Part shown: positions 8,086 to 16,214 of the stretch, in pieces
Numbering within the stretch: position 1 is the first letter of the stretch
Layout: every line of letters starts with the position of its first letter
Source of the DNA: Streptomyces sp. NRRL F-5122
Lineage (GTDB): Bacteria > Actinomycetota > Actinomycetes > Streptomycetales > Streptomycetaceae
DNA length: 64,000 bases
Assembly (NCBI RefSeq): GCF_001507435.1
Contig: NZ_LMWH01000037.1
Span: 186,001-250,000, forward strand
Reading direction: 5' to 3'
Program-made: the position numbers and the translations under genes
The notes under the pieces: model-generated
Told to the model about the DNA's origin: nothing
The model's database searches: none
What the model saw: the letters and a program-made list of their open reading frames with translations, nothing else

Positions 8086-9284
8086 GGCCCCGGTACGCAC
8101 ACGCGCGCCGTCTGTGCGCGGTGGTGCTGATCACCGCGTGTCTGCAGGCGGCGCCCGCGGCGGCGCAGGCGTCCGGTGGCCGGCACGACGTGATCACCTG
8201 GGGAGCGAGCGCCGATCGCCTCGGTGACGCCGTCGCCGACCGGAGCTACCGGCTGGTCGTGCACACCAGCGCGGCCGGGGACGATCTGCGCATCCGGTTG
8301 TCCAATGCCTTCGGCGACCGGCCGGTGACGTTCGACAGCGTCTACGCCGGTCTGCGCCGCCAGGGCGCCGAGCTGGCGCCCGGCAGCAACCGGCGACTGA
8401 CGTTCGGCGGTGCGCGGTCCGTGACCGCGCCCGCCGGCGCCACCGTGTACAGCGACCCGCTCCCCGGCAGGCTGGCCGCCGGAACCGACCTGGTCATCAG
8501 CCTGCACGTGGCGGAAGCGGCGGGTCCGGCGACCGGGCACGGGATGGCGATGCAGACGTCGTACATCGCCCAGGGCGACCACACCGCCGAGGAGAACGCG
8601 GCCGGCTGGACGGGCACGACGGGGTCCTGGTTCTACCTCGACTCCGTCACCGTGCGGACCGGCGCGGCCACGGGAGCGGTGGTCGCGCTCGGTGACTCCA
8701 TCACGGACGGCTGGGCGTCCTCGTCCGACGCCAACCGGCGCTGGCCCGACTACCTCGCCCGCCGGCTCCAGAAGGCGGACACCGCGGTCAAGGGCGTGGC
8801 GGACGAGGGGATCTCGGGCAACAAGGTCCTCGCGGACGGGGCGGGACAGAGCGCTCTGAACCGGCTGGACCGGGACGTCCTCTCCCACCCCGGTGTGCGC
8901 ACGGTCTTCCTCTTCGAGGGGGTCAACGACATCAAGGCCCACACCGGTGTCACGGCCGAGGACATGATCGACGGCTACCGGCAGATCATCGACCGTGCCC
9001 ACGCGGCCGGGAAGTGCGTCGTCGGAGCCACCGTCGCGCCCTTCAAGGGCTGGTCGGAGTGGGACCCGGCGGCGGAGGCCGTACGACAGGAGGTCAACAC
9101 GTTCATCAGGGACAGCGGCGAGTTCGACGGGGTCACCGACTTCGACCGGATCCTGCGCAGCCCCTACGACCCCGAACGGGTCATGCCGTTCTTCGACGGC
9201 GGCGACCATCTGCACCCCAATGACAAGGGCATGCAGGCGATGGCCGACGCGGTCGACCTCACGAGTCTCGACTGCCGCTCCTGA
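8082..9284 (+). CDS. Secreted SGNH/GDSL-type esterase
   Basis: A 400-residue SGNH hydrolase starting at GTG 8082, which overlaps the GH95 stop by 4 bp. A signal peptide covers about residues 1-28 (AAPAAAQA). A beta-sandwich-like N-terminal region leads to block I, GDSITDG, with nucleophile Ser206. Block III is seen in FEGVNDI (Asn), and the C-terminal catalytic pair is Asp375 and His378 in GDHLHP. Family members remove acetyl or other acyl groups from polysaccharides. Coupling to GH27 and GH95 suggests de-esterification of a decorated side chain before the glycosidases act. The exact ester is unknown. A strong hairpin follows the gene. Confidence 0.87.
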   Translation: MRPRYAHARRLCAVVLITACLQAAPAAAQASGGRHDVITWGASADRLGDAVADRSYRLVVHTSAAGDDLRIRLSNAFGDRPVTFDSVYAGLRRQGAELAPGSNRRLTFGGARSVTAPAGATVYSDPLPGRLAAGTDLVISLHVAEAAGPATGHGMAMQTSYIAQGDHTAEENAAGWTGTTGSWFYLDSVTVRTGAATGAVVALGDSITDGWASSSDANRRWPDYLARRLQKADTAVKGVADEGISGNKVLADGAGQSALNRLDRDVLSHPGVRTVFLFEGVNDIKAHTGVTAEDMIDGYRQIIDRAHAAGKCVVGATVAPFKGWSEWDPAAEAVRQEVNTFIRDSGEFDGVTDFDRILRSPYDPERVMPFFDGGDHLHPNDKGMQAMADAVDLTSLDCRS

Positions 9285-9317
9285 CGCCGGAGCGGCGGGA
9301 TCGGCCGGACGCCGTGC

Positions 9318-9352
9318 AGCGCAGGCACTTGGGCCGCCCGGGTGCCTGCGCT
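9318..9352 (+). terminator. Hairpin terminator after the GH27-GH95-esterase operon
   Basis: An 11-bp perfect inverted repeat (AGCGCAGGCAC, 9318-9328, and its complement 9342-9352) encloses a 13-nt G/C-rich loop, 33 nt after the esterase stop. There is no T-run, as is usual in Streptomyces. Confidence 0.6.
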
Positions 9353-9394
9353 CGAGGCCCGGCGGACAGCCGCGACCGTGAAGGAGCTCGGCTC

Positions 9395-9628
9395 ATGACG
9401 GCGTTCCCCGTCGGACCGCCCACCGAGCGCTCGCTGCGGACCACCCCCGAGGGGCTGCTCCGGGAAGCGGGCGAGCGGTGGGTGCGCGGCCGCAAGGGCG
9501 ACATCACGGAGCGGCCGGAGAGCGTGTTCAGCGCGTTGTCGTCGTCGGCCCGGCGCCGCGGAGATCGAGGCACCGGGCCGGACACGACGTTCAGGACAGG
9601 CAGCCGACGTGCGCGAGGGCCTGCTTGA
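9395..9628 (+). CDS. Small hypothetical protein, 77 aa
   Basis: The ATG at 9395 has a good AAGGAG site 8 nt upstream. The first 50 or so codons almost all end in G or C, as expected for real Streptomyces coding sequence; the bias fades after residue 52 (SARRR). No known domain was recognised; the region after MTAFPVGPPTERSL is charged and probably helical. The last 38 bp overlap the end of the convergent DUF4916 gene, so the natural end may once have been earlier or shifted by a frameshift. The function is unknown. Confidence 0.4.
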   Translation: MTAFPVGPPTERSLRTTPEGLLREAGERWVRGRKGDITERPESVFSALSSSARRRGDRGTGPDTTFRTGSRRARGPA

Positions 9629-10127
9629 GCAGGACCCCCTGGCCGCCCGGCATGTCGTTCTGGACCACGGCCGAAGCCGCCTCCTGCGGGCTGAACCACA
9701 CGAGGTCGAGCGCGTCCTGGCGCGGGCGGCAGTCGCCGGTCACCGGGACGATGTAGGCGAGGGCCACCGCGTGCTGACGGGGGTCGTGGAACGGGGTGAT
9801 CCCCTGGGTCGGGAAGTACTCGGCGACGGTGAAGGGCTGCAACGAGGGCGGGACGCGGGGCAGCGCCACCGGCCCGAGGTCCTTCTCCAGGTGGCGCAGG
9901 AGTGCGTCACGGACCCGCTCGTGGTGCAGGACCCGTCCGGCGACGAGCGTGCGGCTGACGGTCCCGTCGGGCCCGATCCGCAGCAGGAGTCCGATGCTGG
10001 TGACTTCACCGCTGTCGTCGACGCGCACGGGCACGGCTTCCACGTACAGGATCGGCATGCGGGCACGTGCCGACTCGAGGTCGTCGGCACTCAGCCAGCC
10101 GGGCGTGGTTTCGGTCGTGTCAGGCAT
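9591..10127 (-). CDS. NUDIX-like DUF4916 family protein
   Basis: A 178-residue protein recognised by its overall layout: GWLSADDLESARARMPILYVEAVPV at the start, then a NUDIX-type sheet (IGLLLRIGPDG) and QHAVALAYIVPVTGDC towards the end. The segment where a Nudix box would sit (around HHERVRDALLRHLEKDLG) keeps a helix with acidic residues but not the full GX5EX7REUXEEXGU signature, so pyrophosphohydrolase activity is doubtful. It is a stand-alone gene facing the small ORF on the opposite strand. It starts at ATG 10127; an upstream extension is unlikely. Confidence 0.75.
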   Translation of the reverse strand: MPDTTETTPGWLSADDLESARARMPILYVEAVPVRVDDSGEVTSIGLLLRIGPDGTVSRTLVAGRVLHHERVRDALLRHLEKDLGPVALPRVPPSLQPFTVAEYFPTQGITPFHDPRQHAVALAYIVPVTGDCRPRQDALDLVWFSPQEAASAVVQNDMPGGQGVLLKQALAHVGCLS

Positions 10128-10341
10128 TGCCCGATCGTACGGTCCACAACTCGCCTTGTCCGCGTGTCACTCCAGGTCAGACGCAAGTCACACGGACCGT
10201 GCTCCTCCCGGCCCACAGCCACAAGCCGAGGGGGGGATCCGGTCGGCCGGCATCAACCGGGCGTCGGACGGCGCCGACAGCCCGCCGTGGTCGCGCTGTC
10301 CGGGCCCTGCTGCGGCTTGCGAGGGCCGGCCGTCGCACCGG

Positions 10342-10758
10342 TCAGTTCCCCGCCGGCGCCTGGTCGCGCAGCCTGTCGCGCAGCCGGCGCAGGTCGTCCG
10401 CCGGCCGGCCCAGACCGTTCAGGCCGAGCCGGGCAGCCTCGGTGCGGGGGTCCGGGTGCATGGTGAACGCGAGGTTCAGGGCCTGGCGCACCATCCACTG
10501 CTGGCAGACGAGCAGCCGGCCCGCCCGGTGCTGGGCCGCGACGAGGTCGGGGTCCGTGAGGGGCAGACTGCGCAGGCGTCCGAGCAGCCGGTGCAGGGCG
10601 ACGCTCTGCCGGTGGCAGTCCCGGGCGGTCTGGCCGGGCACGGGACCGGGCTCACCGCAGGCGGCCACGGCGCGGTCCGTCATGATCTGGAGCGCCACCG
10701 CCTCGTCGAGAATGCAGGTGAGGCCTTTCAACTGGGCGGTGCGCGGGACGAGCTCCAC
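10342..10758 (-). CDS. Hypothetical protein, about 138 aa
   Basis: No family was recognised. The convincing part starts at VELVPRTAQLKGLTCILDEAVALQ and continues as a helix-rich domain with two conserved-looking cysteines (VAACGEP and QTARDCHRQ) and leucine-rich heptad-like spacing (HRLLGRLRSLPL), ending in RDRLRDQAP. Codon third positions are G/C-rich throughout. The start is uncertain. GTG 10758 is offered because sequence upstream of it loses coding character, but the frame stays open to 11022, where it would overlap the divergent sulfite-oxidase-like gene. The function is unknown. Confidence 0.5.
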   Translation of the reverse strand: MELVPRTAQLKGLTCILDEAVALQIMTDRAVAACGEPGPVPGQTARDCHRQSVALHRLLGRLRSLPLTDPDLVAAQHRAGRLLVCQQWMVRQALNLAFTMHPDPRTEAARLGLNGLGRPADDLRRLRDRLRDQAPAGN

Positions 10759-10961
10759 ACTGGTGGGGTACCCACTGGGCCCGGGGCTGATCCCCCCCGG
10801 GACGGCTTTCGTCCGGACCCACGGCCGTCGCGCACGGCAGCACGCAGGGGGGACGTACACCCGGACCGTGACTCCGGTGGTCGGGGGCACCCCCGCCCGG
10901 CACCGGGTCCTGGATGGTCGGTCGCGAGGCCGGCCCGCACAACGGCTGAGGAGACGATGCT

Positions 10962-11561
10962 GTGAACTCCCTGTCACCCGGTTTCCGCGGGCGCCGCCGT
11001 TCCCTGGCCGAGCGGTTGCCACCCGGGCAGTACCCGACCGAGTCCTTCCCCGTGCTGTCCGCGGGGCCCACTCCGCGGGTGTCCACCGAGGACTGGACCT
11101 TCACCGTGACCACGGAACGAGGTGACACGCGCACCTGGACGTGGGAGCAGATGACGGCCCTGCCGCAGCAGGGGATCGTGCAGGACATCCACTGCGTGAC
11201 GCGCTGGTCCAAGTTCGACACCCGGTGGCGCGGGGTTCCCCTCGACGCCTTCCTCGAGGACGTGGCGACGGAGGCCGGCTTCGCCGTGGTCAGCAGCTAC
11301 GGCGGCTACACCAGCAACATGCCGCTGGAGGACCTGCTGGACGGCAGGGCGTGGATCGTCCACACCTACGAGGGGTATCCGTTGTCGCCCGAGCACGGCG
11401 GGCCCGCCCGGCTGCTGGTCCCGCATCTGTACCTGTGGAAGTCGGCCAAGTGGGTGCGCGGGCTTCGGCTCGTCATCGAGGACGAGCCCGGGTTCTGGGA
11501 GTCGATCGGCTACCACGACTATGGTGACCCGTGGCGCGAGCAGCGCACCTGGGGCGACTGA
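10962..11561 (+). CDS. Sulfite-oxidase-like molybdopterin-dependent oxidoreductase
   Basis: A 199-residue SUOX-fold protein. The molybdenum-ligand cysteine is expected in IHCVTRWS (near residue 78), followed by the pterin-pocket segments FDTRWRGVPLD and YTSNMPLEDLL. The final KSAKWVRGLRL closes the fold. The cytoplasmic short form lacks the dimerisation domain and any signal peptide. It begins at GTG 10962 after GAGGAGA. The next gene, a ferredoxin-reductase-like flavoprotein, starts 2 nt after its stop, so it probably supplies or accepts electrons. The substrate is unknown; sulfite is only one option, since bacterial relatives such as YedY reduce sulfoxides. Confidence 0.88.
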   Translation: MNSLSPGFRGRRRSLAERLPPGQYPTESFPVLSAGPTPRVSTEDWTFTVTTERGDTRTWTWEQMTALPQQGIVQDIHCVTRWSKFDTRWRGVPLDAFLEDVATEAGFAVVSSYGGYTSNMPLEDLLDGRAWIVHTYEGYPLSPEHGGPARLLVPHLYLWKSAKWVRGLRLVIEDEPGFWESIGYHDYGDPWREQRTWGD

Positions 11562-11563
11562 GG

Positions 11564-12274
11564 ATGGCCGTGCCCTGGCGCAGGGTCCGGCTGGTCGAGC
11601 GCCGTTCCCAGACTCCCAGCGCCCGTTCCCTGGTCTTCGCCGCGCCCGGCTGGCCCGGCCATCTGCCCGGCCAGCACGTCGATGTGCGGCTCACCGCAGA
11701 CGACGGCTACCGGGCGGTGCGCAGCTACTCGCTGGCCGCACCCGCCGACGGCGAGAGCATCGAGCTGGGAGTGCAGACCGTGCCCGGCGGGGAGGTCTCG
11801 CCCTATCTCGCCGACGATCTGCCACTCGGTGCGGACGTAGAGGTGCGCGGGCCGCTCGGCAACTGGTTCGTGTGGCGCACCGAGCAGCCGGCGCCGGTGC
11901 TGCTTGTCGCCGGGGGCTCGGGTGTAGTCCCCCTGGCGGCCATGATCCGCGCCCATCACCGCACGCAGTCGCGCAGCACCTTCCAGTTGCTGTACTCGGT
12001 GCGCACCCCCGACGACGTCTGGTACCGCGACCACCTGGCCGACGGGGACCCCCGCCACGACGTCCGCATCCTCTACACGCGGCAGGGCCCGCCGGCCGGC
12101 ACGCGCGCACCGGGCCGGGTCGGACGGTCCGACCTCGACGGACCCGCGTCCCGTCTGCAGCCGGCCAGTCCTGTCTACGTCTGCGGTCCCACCGGCTTCG
12201 TCGAGGCCGTCGGCGATCTGCTGACCGACATGGGACGAGATCCCGCCACCATCCGCACCGAGCGCTTCGGGTGA
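11564..12274 (+). CDS. FAD/NAD(P)-binding ferredoxin-reductase-like oxidoreductase
   Basis: A 236-residue FNR-type flavoprotein. The FAD motif RSYSLAAPADG lies near residue 55, an isoalloxazine-side GGEVSPYLAD follows, the NAD(P)-binding LLVAGGSGVVPL is near residue 120, and YVCGPTGFVEAV near the C-terminus contacts the nicotinamide. No iron-sulfur domain is attached. The ATG at 11564 is chosen because it follows the sulfite-oxidase-like stop by 2 nt; the 11-codon extension upstream would overlap that gene. The adjacency implies an electron-transfer pair with the molybdoenzyme. Confidence 0.87.
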   Translation: MAVPWRRVRLVERRSQTPSARSLVFAAPGWPGHLPGQHVDVRLTADDGYRAVRSYSLAAPADGESIELGVQTVPGGEVSPYLADDLPLGADVEVRGPLGNWFVWRTEQPAPVLLVAGGSGVVPLAAMIRAHHRTQSRSTFQLLYSVRTPDDVWYRDHLADGDPRHDVRILYTRQGPPAGTRAPGRVGRSDLDGPASRLQPASPVYVCGPTGFVEAVGDLLTDMGRDPATIRTERFG

Positions 12275-12304
12275 CCGGGCGCTTTCGCACCTCGGGAGGT
12301 TCCC

Positions 12305-12577
12305 ATGGCAGACGGCACCGTCCGCCTCGACGGCAACTGCCTTGCCGGCCCGCTGTCCGAGATCCTGGCCGTGGAGCCCACCACGGCCTGGTGGCGTTGC
12401 CCGGAGTGCACCCGGTCGGGGCCACTGGCCGGGCTGCATGTCTACGGGCCCGAGCCCGGTCTGACCGTCCGCTGCCCGGGGTGTTCGTACATCGCTCTGC
12501 GGCTGGTCAGGGAGGGGGAGCACATCTGGCTGACGGTGGGCGGCGGCTCCGGCGCGTTCCGGTTCAGCACGGCCTGA
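12305..12577 (+). CDS. DUF6510 zinc-ribbon protein
   Basis: A 90-residue protein of the DUF6510 type. Two CxxC pairs (WWRCPECTR and VRCPGCSY) are about 37 residues apart and should bind one zinc or iron. The N-terminal RLDGNCLAGPLSEI is typical of the family. It lies 30 bp after the flavin reductase gene and probably belongs to the same operon, as small redox or assembly partner of the molybdoenzyme. Start: ATG after GGGAGG. Confidence 0.82.
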   Translation: MADGTVRLDGNCLAGPLSEILAVEPTTAWWRCPECTRSGPLAGLHVYGPEPGLTVRCPGCSYIALRLVREGEHIWLTVGGGSGAFRFSTA

Positions 12578-12583
12578 GGGGCT

Positions 12584-12602
12584 CCCGCGGGCCGGCCGCG
12601 GG
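12584..12602. terminator. Hairpin between convergent DUF6510 and MFS genes
   Basis: A 7-bp perfect stem (CCCGCGG/CCGCGGG) with a 5-nt loop lies 6 nt after the DUF6510 stop and may serve both convergent genes. Confidence 0.45.
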
Positions 12603-12631
12603 ACGGACCGGCGGCATGGGAGGCGGTTCGC

Positions 12632-13888
12632 TCAGCCGCCGGCCGTGGCGCCGGCAGCACCCTTTCCCGAGCCGCCGGAGCGGTACTCGGTGGTCCAGTA
12701 CAGGAGCGCGAGGGCCGGAAGGGCGGTGCCGAGGACGCCGACCGCGCCCCAGCCGCCGTCGCGGTAGGCGATCGAGCCGATCTGGGATCCGAGTGCGCCG
12801 CCGACGAAGAAGGTGGCGATGAACGCCGCGTTGAGCCGTGCCCGGGCGTGGGGGTCGAGCCGGTAGATGGTGTGCTGGCCGAGGATCATCGTGGTCTGCA
12901 CGGCCATGTCCAGCACGACGGCGGCCAGGGCGATCAGCACGATGCTGTGCCCGGCCAGGCCCGCGACGGCGAAGGCCAGTGCGGCGGCGCCGAACGCGAT
13001 GCCGGTCATGGTGCGGGTGAGCCCCCGGTCCGCCCAGCGTCCGGCGAGCGGGGCCACGGCCGCACCGGCCGCCCCGACGAGGGCGAAGAGGCCCACGCCG
13101 ACCTGCGAGTAGTGGAAGTGCGGGCCGGTGAGGAGGTAGGAGACGGTGGTCCAGAAGGCGCTGAAGGCGGCGAACATCGCCGCCTGGTACAGGCCGCGGC
13201 GCACCAGTGCGGGATGGGTGCGCATCAGCGCGAACGTGGAGCGCAACACCTGGGCGTAGGGCACGGCCGTCGTCGGGGCGTGCCGGGGCAGTGCGGCTCG
13301 CAGGGTCAGGGCCAGCAGGGCCATCAGGACGGCCGAGCCGAGGTAGACGACACGCCAGCCGGCGATGTCGGAGACCAGGCTGCTGACCGTCCGGGACAGC
13401 AGGATGCCGGTGAGCAGGCCGCTCATCACCCGGCCCACGATCCGGCCGCGCGCATGGTCCGGGGCGAGGCCCGCGGCGAAGGGGACCAGGATCTGGGCGA
13501 CGACCGAGGTGGCACCGCTGATCAGCGAGGCGGCCAGCAGCATGGGGAACCCGGTCGCGAGGCCGGCCGCCACCAGGGCGAGCGTCGTGACGGCGAGCAG
13601 GGTGGTGATGAGGGTGCGCTTCTCGAGCCGGTCGCCCAGCGGGACCAGGAAGAGCATGCCGACGACGTACCCGACCTGGGTGAGCGTGATCAGCAGGCCC
13701 GCGGTGGCCGAGCTGACATGGAAGACATCGCGCAGCGAGGAGAGCAGGGGCTGCGCGTAGTACAGGTTGGCGACCGTCATGCCGCAGGCGACGGCGAACA
13801 GCGCGATCAGCCAGCCGGGTATGCCATGGGCGGGTTCTGCGTCGGTCCTGTTCCGGCGTGCGGCTCGCAGAGCGGATGACTGAGGCAC
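12632..13888 (-). CDS. MFS transporter (drug/arabinose-efflux type)
   Basis: About 418 residues with 12 predicted membrane helices. The loop after helix 2 carries the MFS signature as GMLFLVPLGDRLEKRTLI, and the second half repeats it as PLAGRWADRGLTRTM. It resembles YgaY/AraJ-like drug-efflux permeases. The start is taken at GTG 13888 (VPQSSALRAARRNRTDAEPAHG), giving a short cytoplasmic tail before helix 1 (WLIALFAVACG). The reading frame stays open upstream to 14059 but there overlaps nothing and lacks a ribosome-binding site. No dedicated regulator adjoins it. Confidence 0.83.
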   Translation of the reverse strand: MPQSSALRAARRNRTDAEPAHGIPGWLIALFAVACGMTVANLYYAQPLLSSLRDVFHVSSATAGLLITLTQVGYVVGMLFLVPLGDRLEKRTLITTLLAVTTLALVAAGLATGFPMLLAASLISGATSVVAQILVPFAAGLAPDHARGRIVGRVMSGLLTGILLSRTVSSLVSDIAGWRVVYLGSAVLMALLALTLRAALPRHAPTTAVPYAQVLRSTFALMRTHPALVRRGLYQAAMFAAFSAFWTTVSYLLTGPHFHYSQVGVGLFALVGAAGAAVAPLAGRWADRGLTRTMTGIAFGAAALAFAVAGLAGHSIVLIALAAVVLDMAVQTTMILGQHTIYRLDPHARARLNAAFIATFFVGGALGSQIGSIAYRDGGWGAVGVLGTALPALALLYWTTEYRSGGSGKGAAGATAGG

Positions 13889-14095
13889 GAAGACACTTTT
13901 CTCGAGAGGCCGGAAATCCGGCGGGGCAGGGACTGCCTGTGGTGGCCGTGCGGCTTCGTCGCTGCACCCACGGGGAGATAAGCGTCCGGCGCCTTGTTGT
14001 ACTTCCTCACCCGCGCTGATGATTCTTGATGGGGCCCATCTCTCACATTGATGGAGCACAGGCCCGGGACTCCGGGCCCCGGGCGGGGCGACGGG

Positions 14096-14584
14096 TCACT
14101 GCACGCCGGCTGCCCGTACCGGGTGCCTGCTCAGGATCGAGACCCGGTTGAACGCGTTGATGGTGATCGCCACCCAGATCACGGCGGAGACCTGGTCGTC
14201 GGTGAGCACCTCGCGGGCCGCGGCGTAGGCGGACTCCTGAGCGGCGGCGTCGGACGGATCGGTGACCGCCTCCGCGAGGGCGAGCGCCGCGCGTTCCTGC
14301 GGGGTGAACACCTCGGTGTCGCGCCAGGCGGCCAGCACGCCCAGCCGCTGGGTGGTCTCGCCCGCGCGCAGGGCCGCCCTGGTGTGGATGTCGAGGCAGT
14401 AGGCGCAGTGGTTGAGCTGCGACACCCGAAGGTTGATCAGTTCCACGAGGGTGCGGTCGAGCCCTGCGTCGGCCGCGGTCGCCCGGACCGTCTCGGACGT
14501 CTGGAGCAGCGCGTGGTAGGCCTTGGGGCTCTGCTTGTCGATGAAGATCCGCCGGCCGGGGGGCTGGGTCGTGTCCGTGCTCAA
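14096..14584 (-). CDS. Carboxymuconolactone decarboxylase/AhpD-family protein
   Basis: A 162-residue CMD-fold protein with the AhpD-core motif NHCAYCLDIHT near residue 58, whose two cysteines and the histidine form a peroxidase-like or disulfide-exchange site. The helical C-terminus (VIWVAITINAFNRVSI) is characteristic. Members reduce peroxides or act as thiol antioxidants; the decarboxylase name is often wrong for CxxC-bearing proteins. It is divergently paired with the pirin gene across a nested palindrome, suggesting co-regulation under oxidative or electrophile stress. Confidence 0.87.
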   Translation of the reverse strand: MSTDTTQPPGRRIFIDKQSPKAYHALLQTSETVRATAADAGLDRTLVELINLRVSQLNHCAYCLDIHTRAALRAGETTQRLGVLAAWRDTEVFTPQERAALALAEAVTDPSDAAAQESAYAAAREVLTDDQVSAVIWVAITINAFNRVSILSRHPVRAAGVQ

Positions 14585-14649
14585 CCTGGGACTCCTTCGG
14601 GGTCGCCGCTCCGGTCCGCTGGTGTGGGGTGCTCCGGTCGGGTTGTCGT

Positions 14650-14692
14650 CCTATGATCACGATATACTTGTTGAAAGTAGAACCATCATAGG
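14650..14692. promoter_or_regulatory. Nested dyad in the AhpD-pirin divergent promoter region
   Basis: An outer perfect inverted repeat CCTATGAT (14650-14657)/ATCATAGG (14685-14692) encloses an inner one, TACTT-5 nt-AAGTA (14665-14679). Both share nearly the same centre (14671-14672). The stretch is much more A+T-rich than its surroundings and lies between two divergent starts, so it is a good operator candidate. MarR-family dimers often bind such dyads, and a MarR gene lies 1.5 kb away, but the link is inference. Confidence 0.6.
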
Positions 14693-14710
14693 GGTGGAGG
14701 GCGGTGTCCC

Positions 14711-15700
14711 ATGAGTAACGTCGAGGCGGAGTCCGTCGAACTGCGCTGCGGAGCGTCAGTGGACGACCGGCGGGAGTCGAAGGTGCCGGAGATCGAGGTG
14801 CTCACCCCGCGCGACGTGCCACTGGGCGGCCCGCGGGCCATGACCGTGCGGCGTACGCTGCCGCAGCGCGCCCGCACCCTGATCGGCGCCTGGTGCTTCG
14901 CCGATCACTACGGTCCCGATGATGTCGCCGAGACGGGCGGCATGGACGTCGCGCCGCATCCGCACACCGGTCTGCAGACCGTGAGCTGGCTCTTCAGCGG
15001 CGAGATCGAGCATCGCGACAGCCTGGGCAGCCACGCCCTCGTACGCCCCGGCGAGCTGAACCTCATGACGGGCGGTCACGGCATCAGCCACTCGGAGGTC
15101 TCGACGCCGGGGACCACGGTGCTGCGCGGGGTGCAGCTGTGGGTGGCGCTCCCCGCGGAACACCGCCTCACCGAGCGGGACTTCCAGCACTACGTACCCG
15201 AGCCGGTGCGGCTCGACGGGGCCGAAGTCCGGGTCTTCCTCGGCTCCCTCGCCGGACACGACTCGCCGGTGCGGACGTTCACGCCCCTGCTGGGCGCCGA
15301 GATCGTCCTCGAGCCGGGAGCCACGCTCAGGCTCGGCGTCGATCCCGCCTTCGAGCACGGTCTCCTCGTCGACCACGGCCGGGTCGGCATGGCCGGCACT
15401 CTGCTCGACGCGGCGGAGCTGGGCTACGCGCCCACCGGCAGCGACTCGTTGACGCTCGTGAACGAGTCGCAGGAAAGGGCGCGGACGGTACTCCTCGGCG
15501 GAACCCCGTTCGATGAGGAGATCGTCATGTGGTGGAATTTCATCGGCCGCAGCCATGAAGACATCGTCCGTGCCCGTGAGGACTGGGAGAACTCCTCCGA
15601 CCGCTTCGGCGCGGTGGAGGGATACCCGGGCGACCGCCTTCCCGCTCCCGCCCTGCCCAACGCCGTCATCATGCCCCGCAGGAACCCACCGCGACGCTGA
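14711..15700 (+). CDS. Pirin family protein
   Basis: A 329-residue bicupin. The N-terminal cupin holds the metal-binding pattern in PHPHTGLQTVSW (two His) with a third His and a Glu in SGEIEHRD and MTGGHGISHSE, and the pirin C-terminal domain begins near FTPLLGAEIV. Bacterial pirins include quercetin dioxygenases and redox-responsive partners of dehydrogenases. The start at ATG 14711 follows GGAGG. It is divergent from the AhpD-like gene and 22 bp upstream of a small acetyltransferase gene. Confidence 0.9.
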   Translation: MSNVEAESVELRCGASVDDRRESKVPEIEVLTPRDVPLGGPRAMTVRRTLPQRARTLIGAWCFADHYGPDDVAETGGMDVAPHPHTGLQTVSWLFSGEIEHRDSLGSHALVRPGELNLMTGGHGISHSEVSTPGTTVLRGVQLWVALPAEHRLTERDFQHYVPEPVRLDGAEVRVFLGSLAGHDSPVRTFTPLLGAEIVLEPGATLRLGVDPAFEHGLLVDHGRVGMAGTLLDAAELGYAPTGSDSLTLVNESQERARTVLLGGTPFDEEIVMWWNFIGRSHEDIVRAREDWENSSDRFGAVEGYPGDRLPAPALPNAVIMPRRNPPRR

Positions 15701-15722
15701 ACCGCAGCTGAAAGGCACTGAC

Positions 15723-16061
15723 ATGAGCCAGCCGTCCGCCGAACCGACCGTCGAGCGTGTCGACGCCAAGCACCGTTACGAAATCCTGGTCGACGGCGAG
15801 CGCGCCGGTCTGACCGCCTACCGCGACCACGGCGACCAGCGCGTCTTCTACCACACCGAGGTCGACGACGCCTTCGCCGGACAGGGCCTGGCGTCGCGGC
15901 TCGTCCAGGAGGCGCTGACCGATGTGCGGGCCTCCGGCAAGCGTGCCGTGCCCGTCTGCCCCTACGTCGCCAAGTTCCTCGGCCGGCACGAGGAGTTCGC
16001 CGACATCGCCGACCCGGTCACCCCCGATGTCCTGGAGTGGCTGGACACGCAGCTGGGCTGA
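15723..16061 (+). CDS. Small GNAT-fold N-acetyltransferase (YidJ/GTLF3B type)
   Basis: A 112-residue minimal GNAT protein. It has the order RYEILVDGERAGLTAYRDHGDQRVFYHTEV, then the acetyl-CoA loop FAGQGLASRLV, then VPVCPYVAKFL. This short class lacks the usual N-terminal substrate elements and has few known substrates. It starts at ATG 15723 shortly after the pirin stop, in the same operon. Confidence 0.85.
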   Translation: MSQPSAEPTVERVDAKHRYEILVDGERAGLTAYRDHGDQRVFYHTEVDDAFAGQGLASRLVQEALTDVRASGKRAVPVCPYVAKFLGRHEEFADIADPVTPDVLEWLDTQLG

Positions 16062-16214
16062 CCGCGCAAAGGGCGGAGCCGGGGCCGGGGGCCCGGCGGC
16101 CGACCCGCGGACCGCCGTGCGGAGGGGGAGCGGCGGCCCCGGGCGACGCACTCGGTTCCGCCCGGACGTGCCCCTCACCCGCAGGGTCGCCGGGCGACCG
16201 GGGTGGCCGTACCC

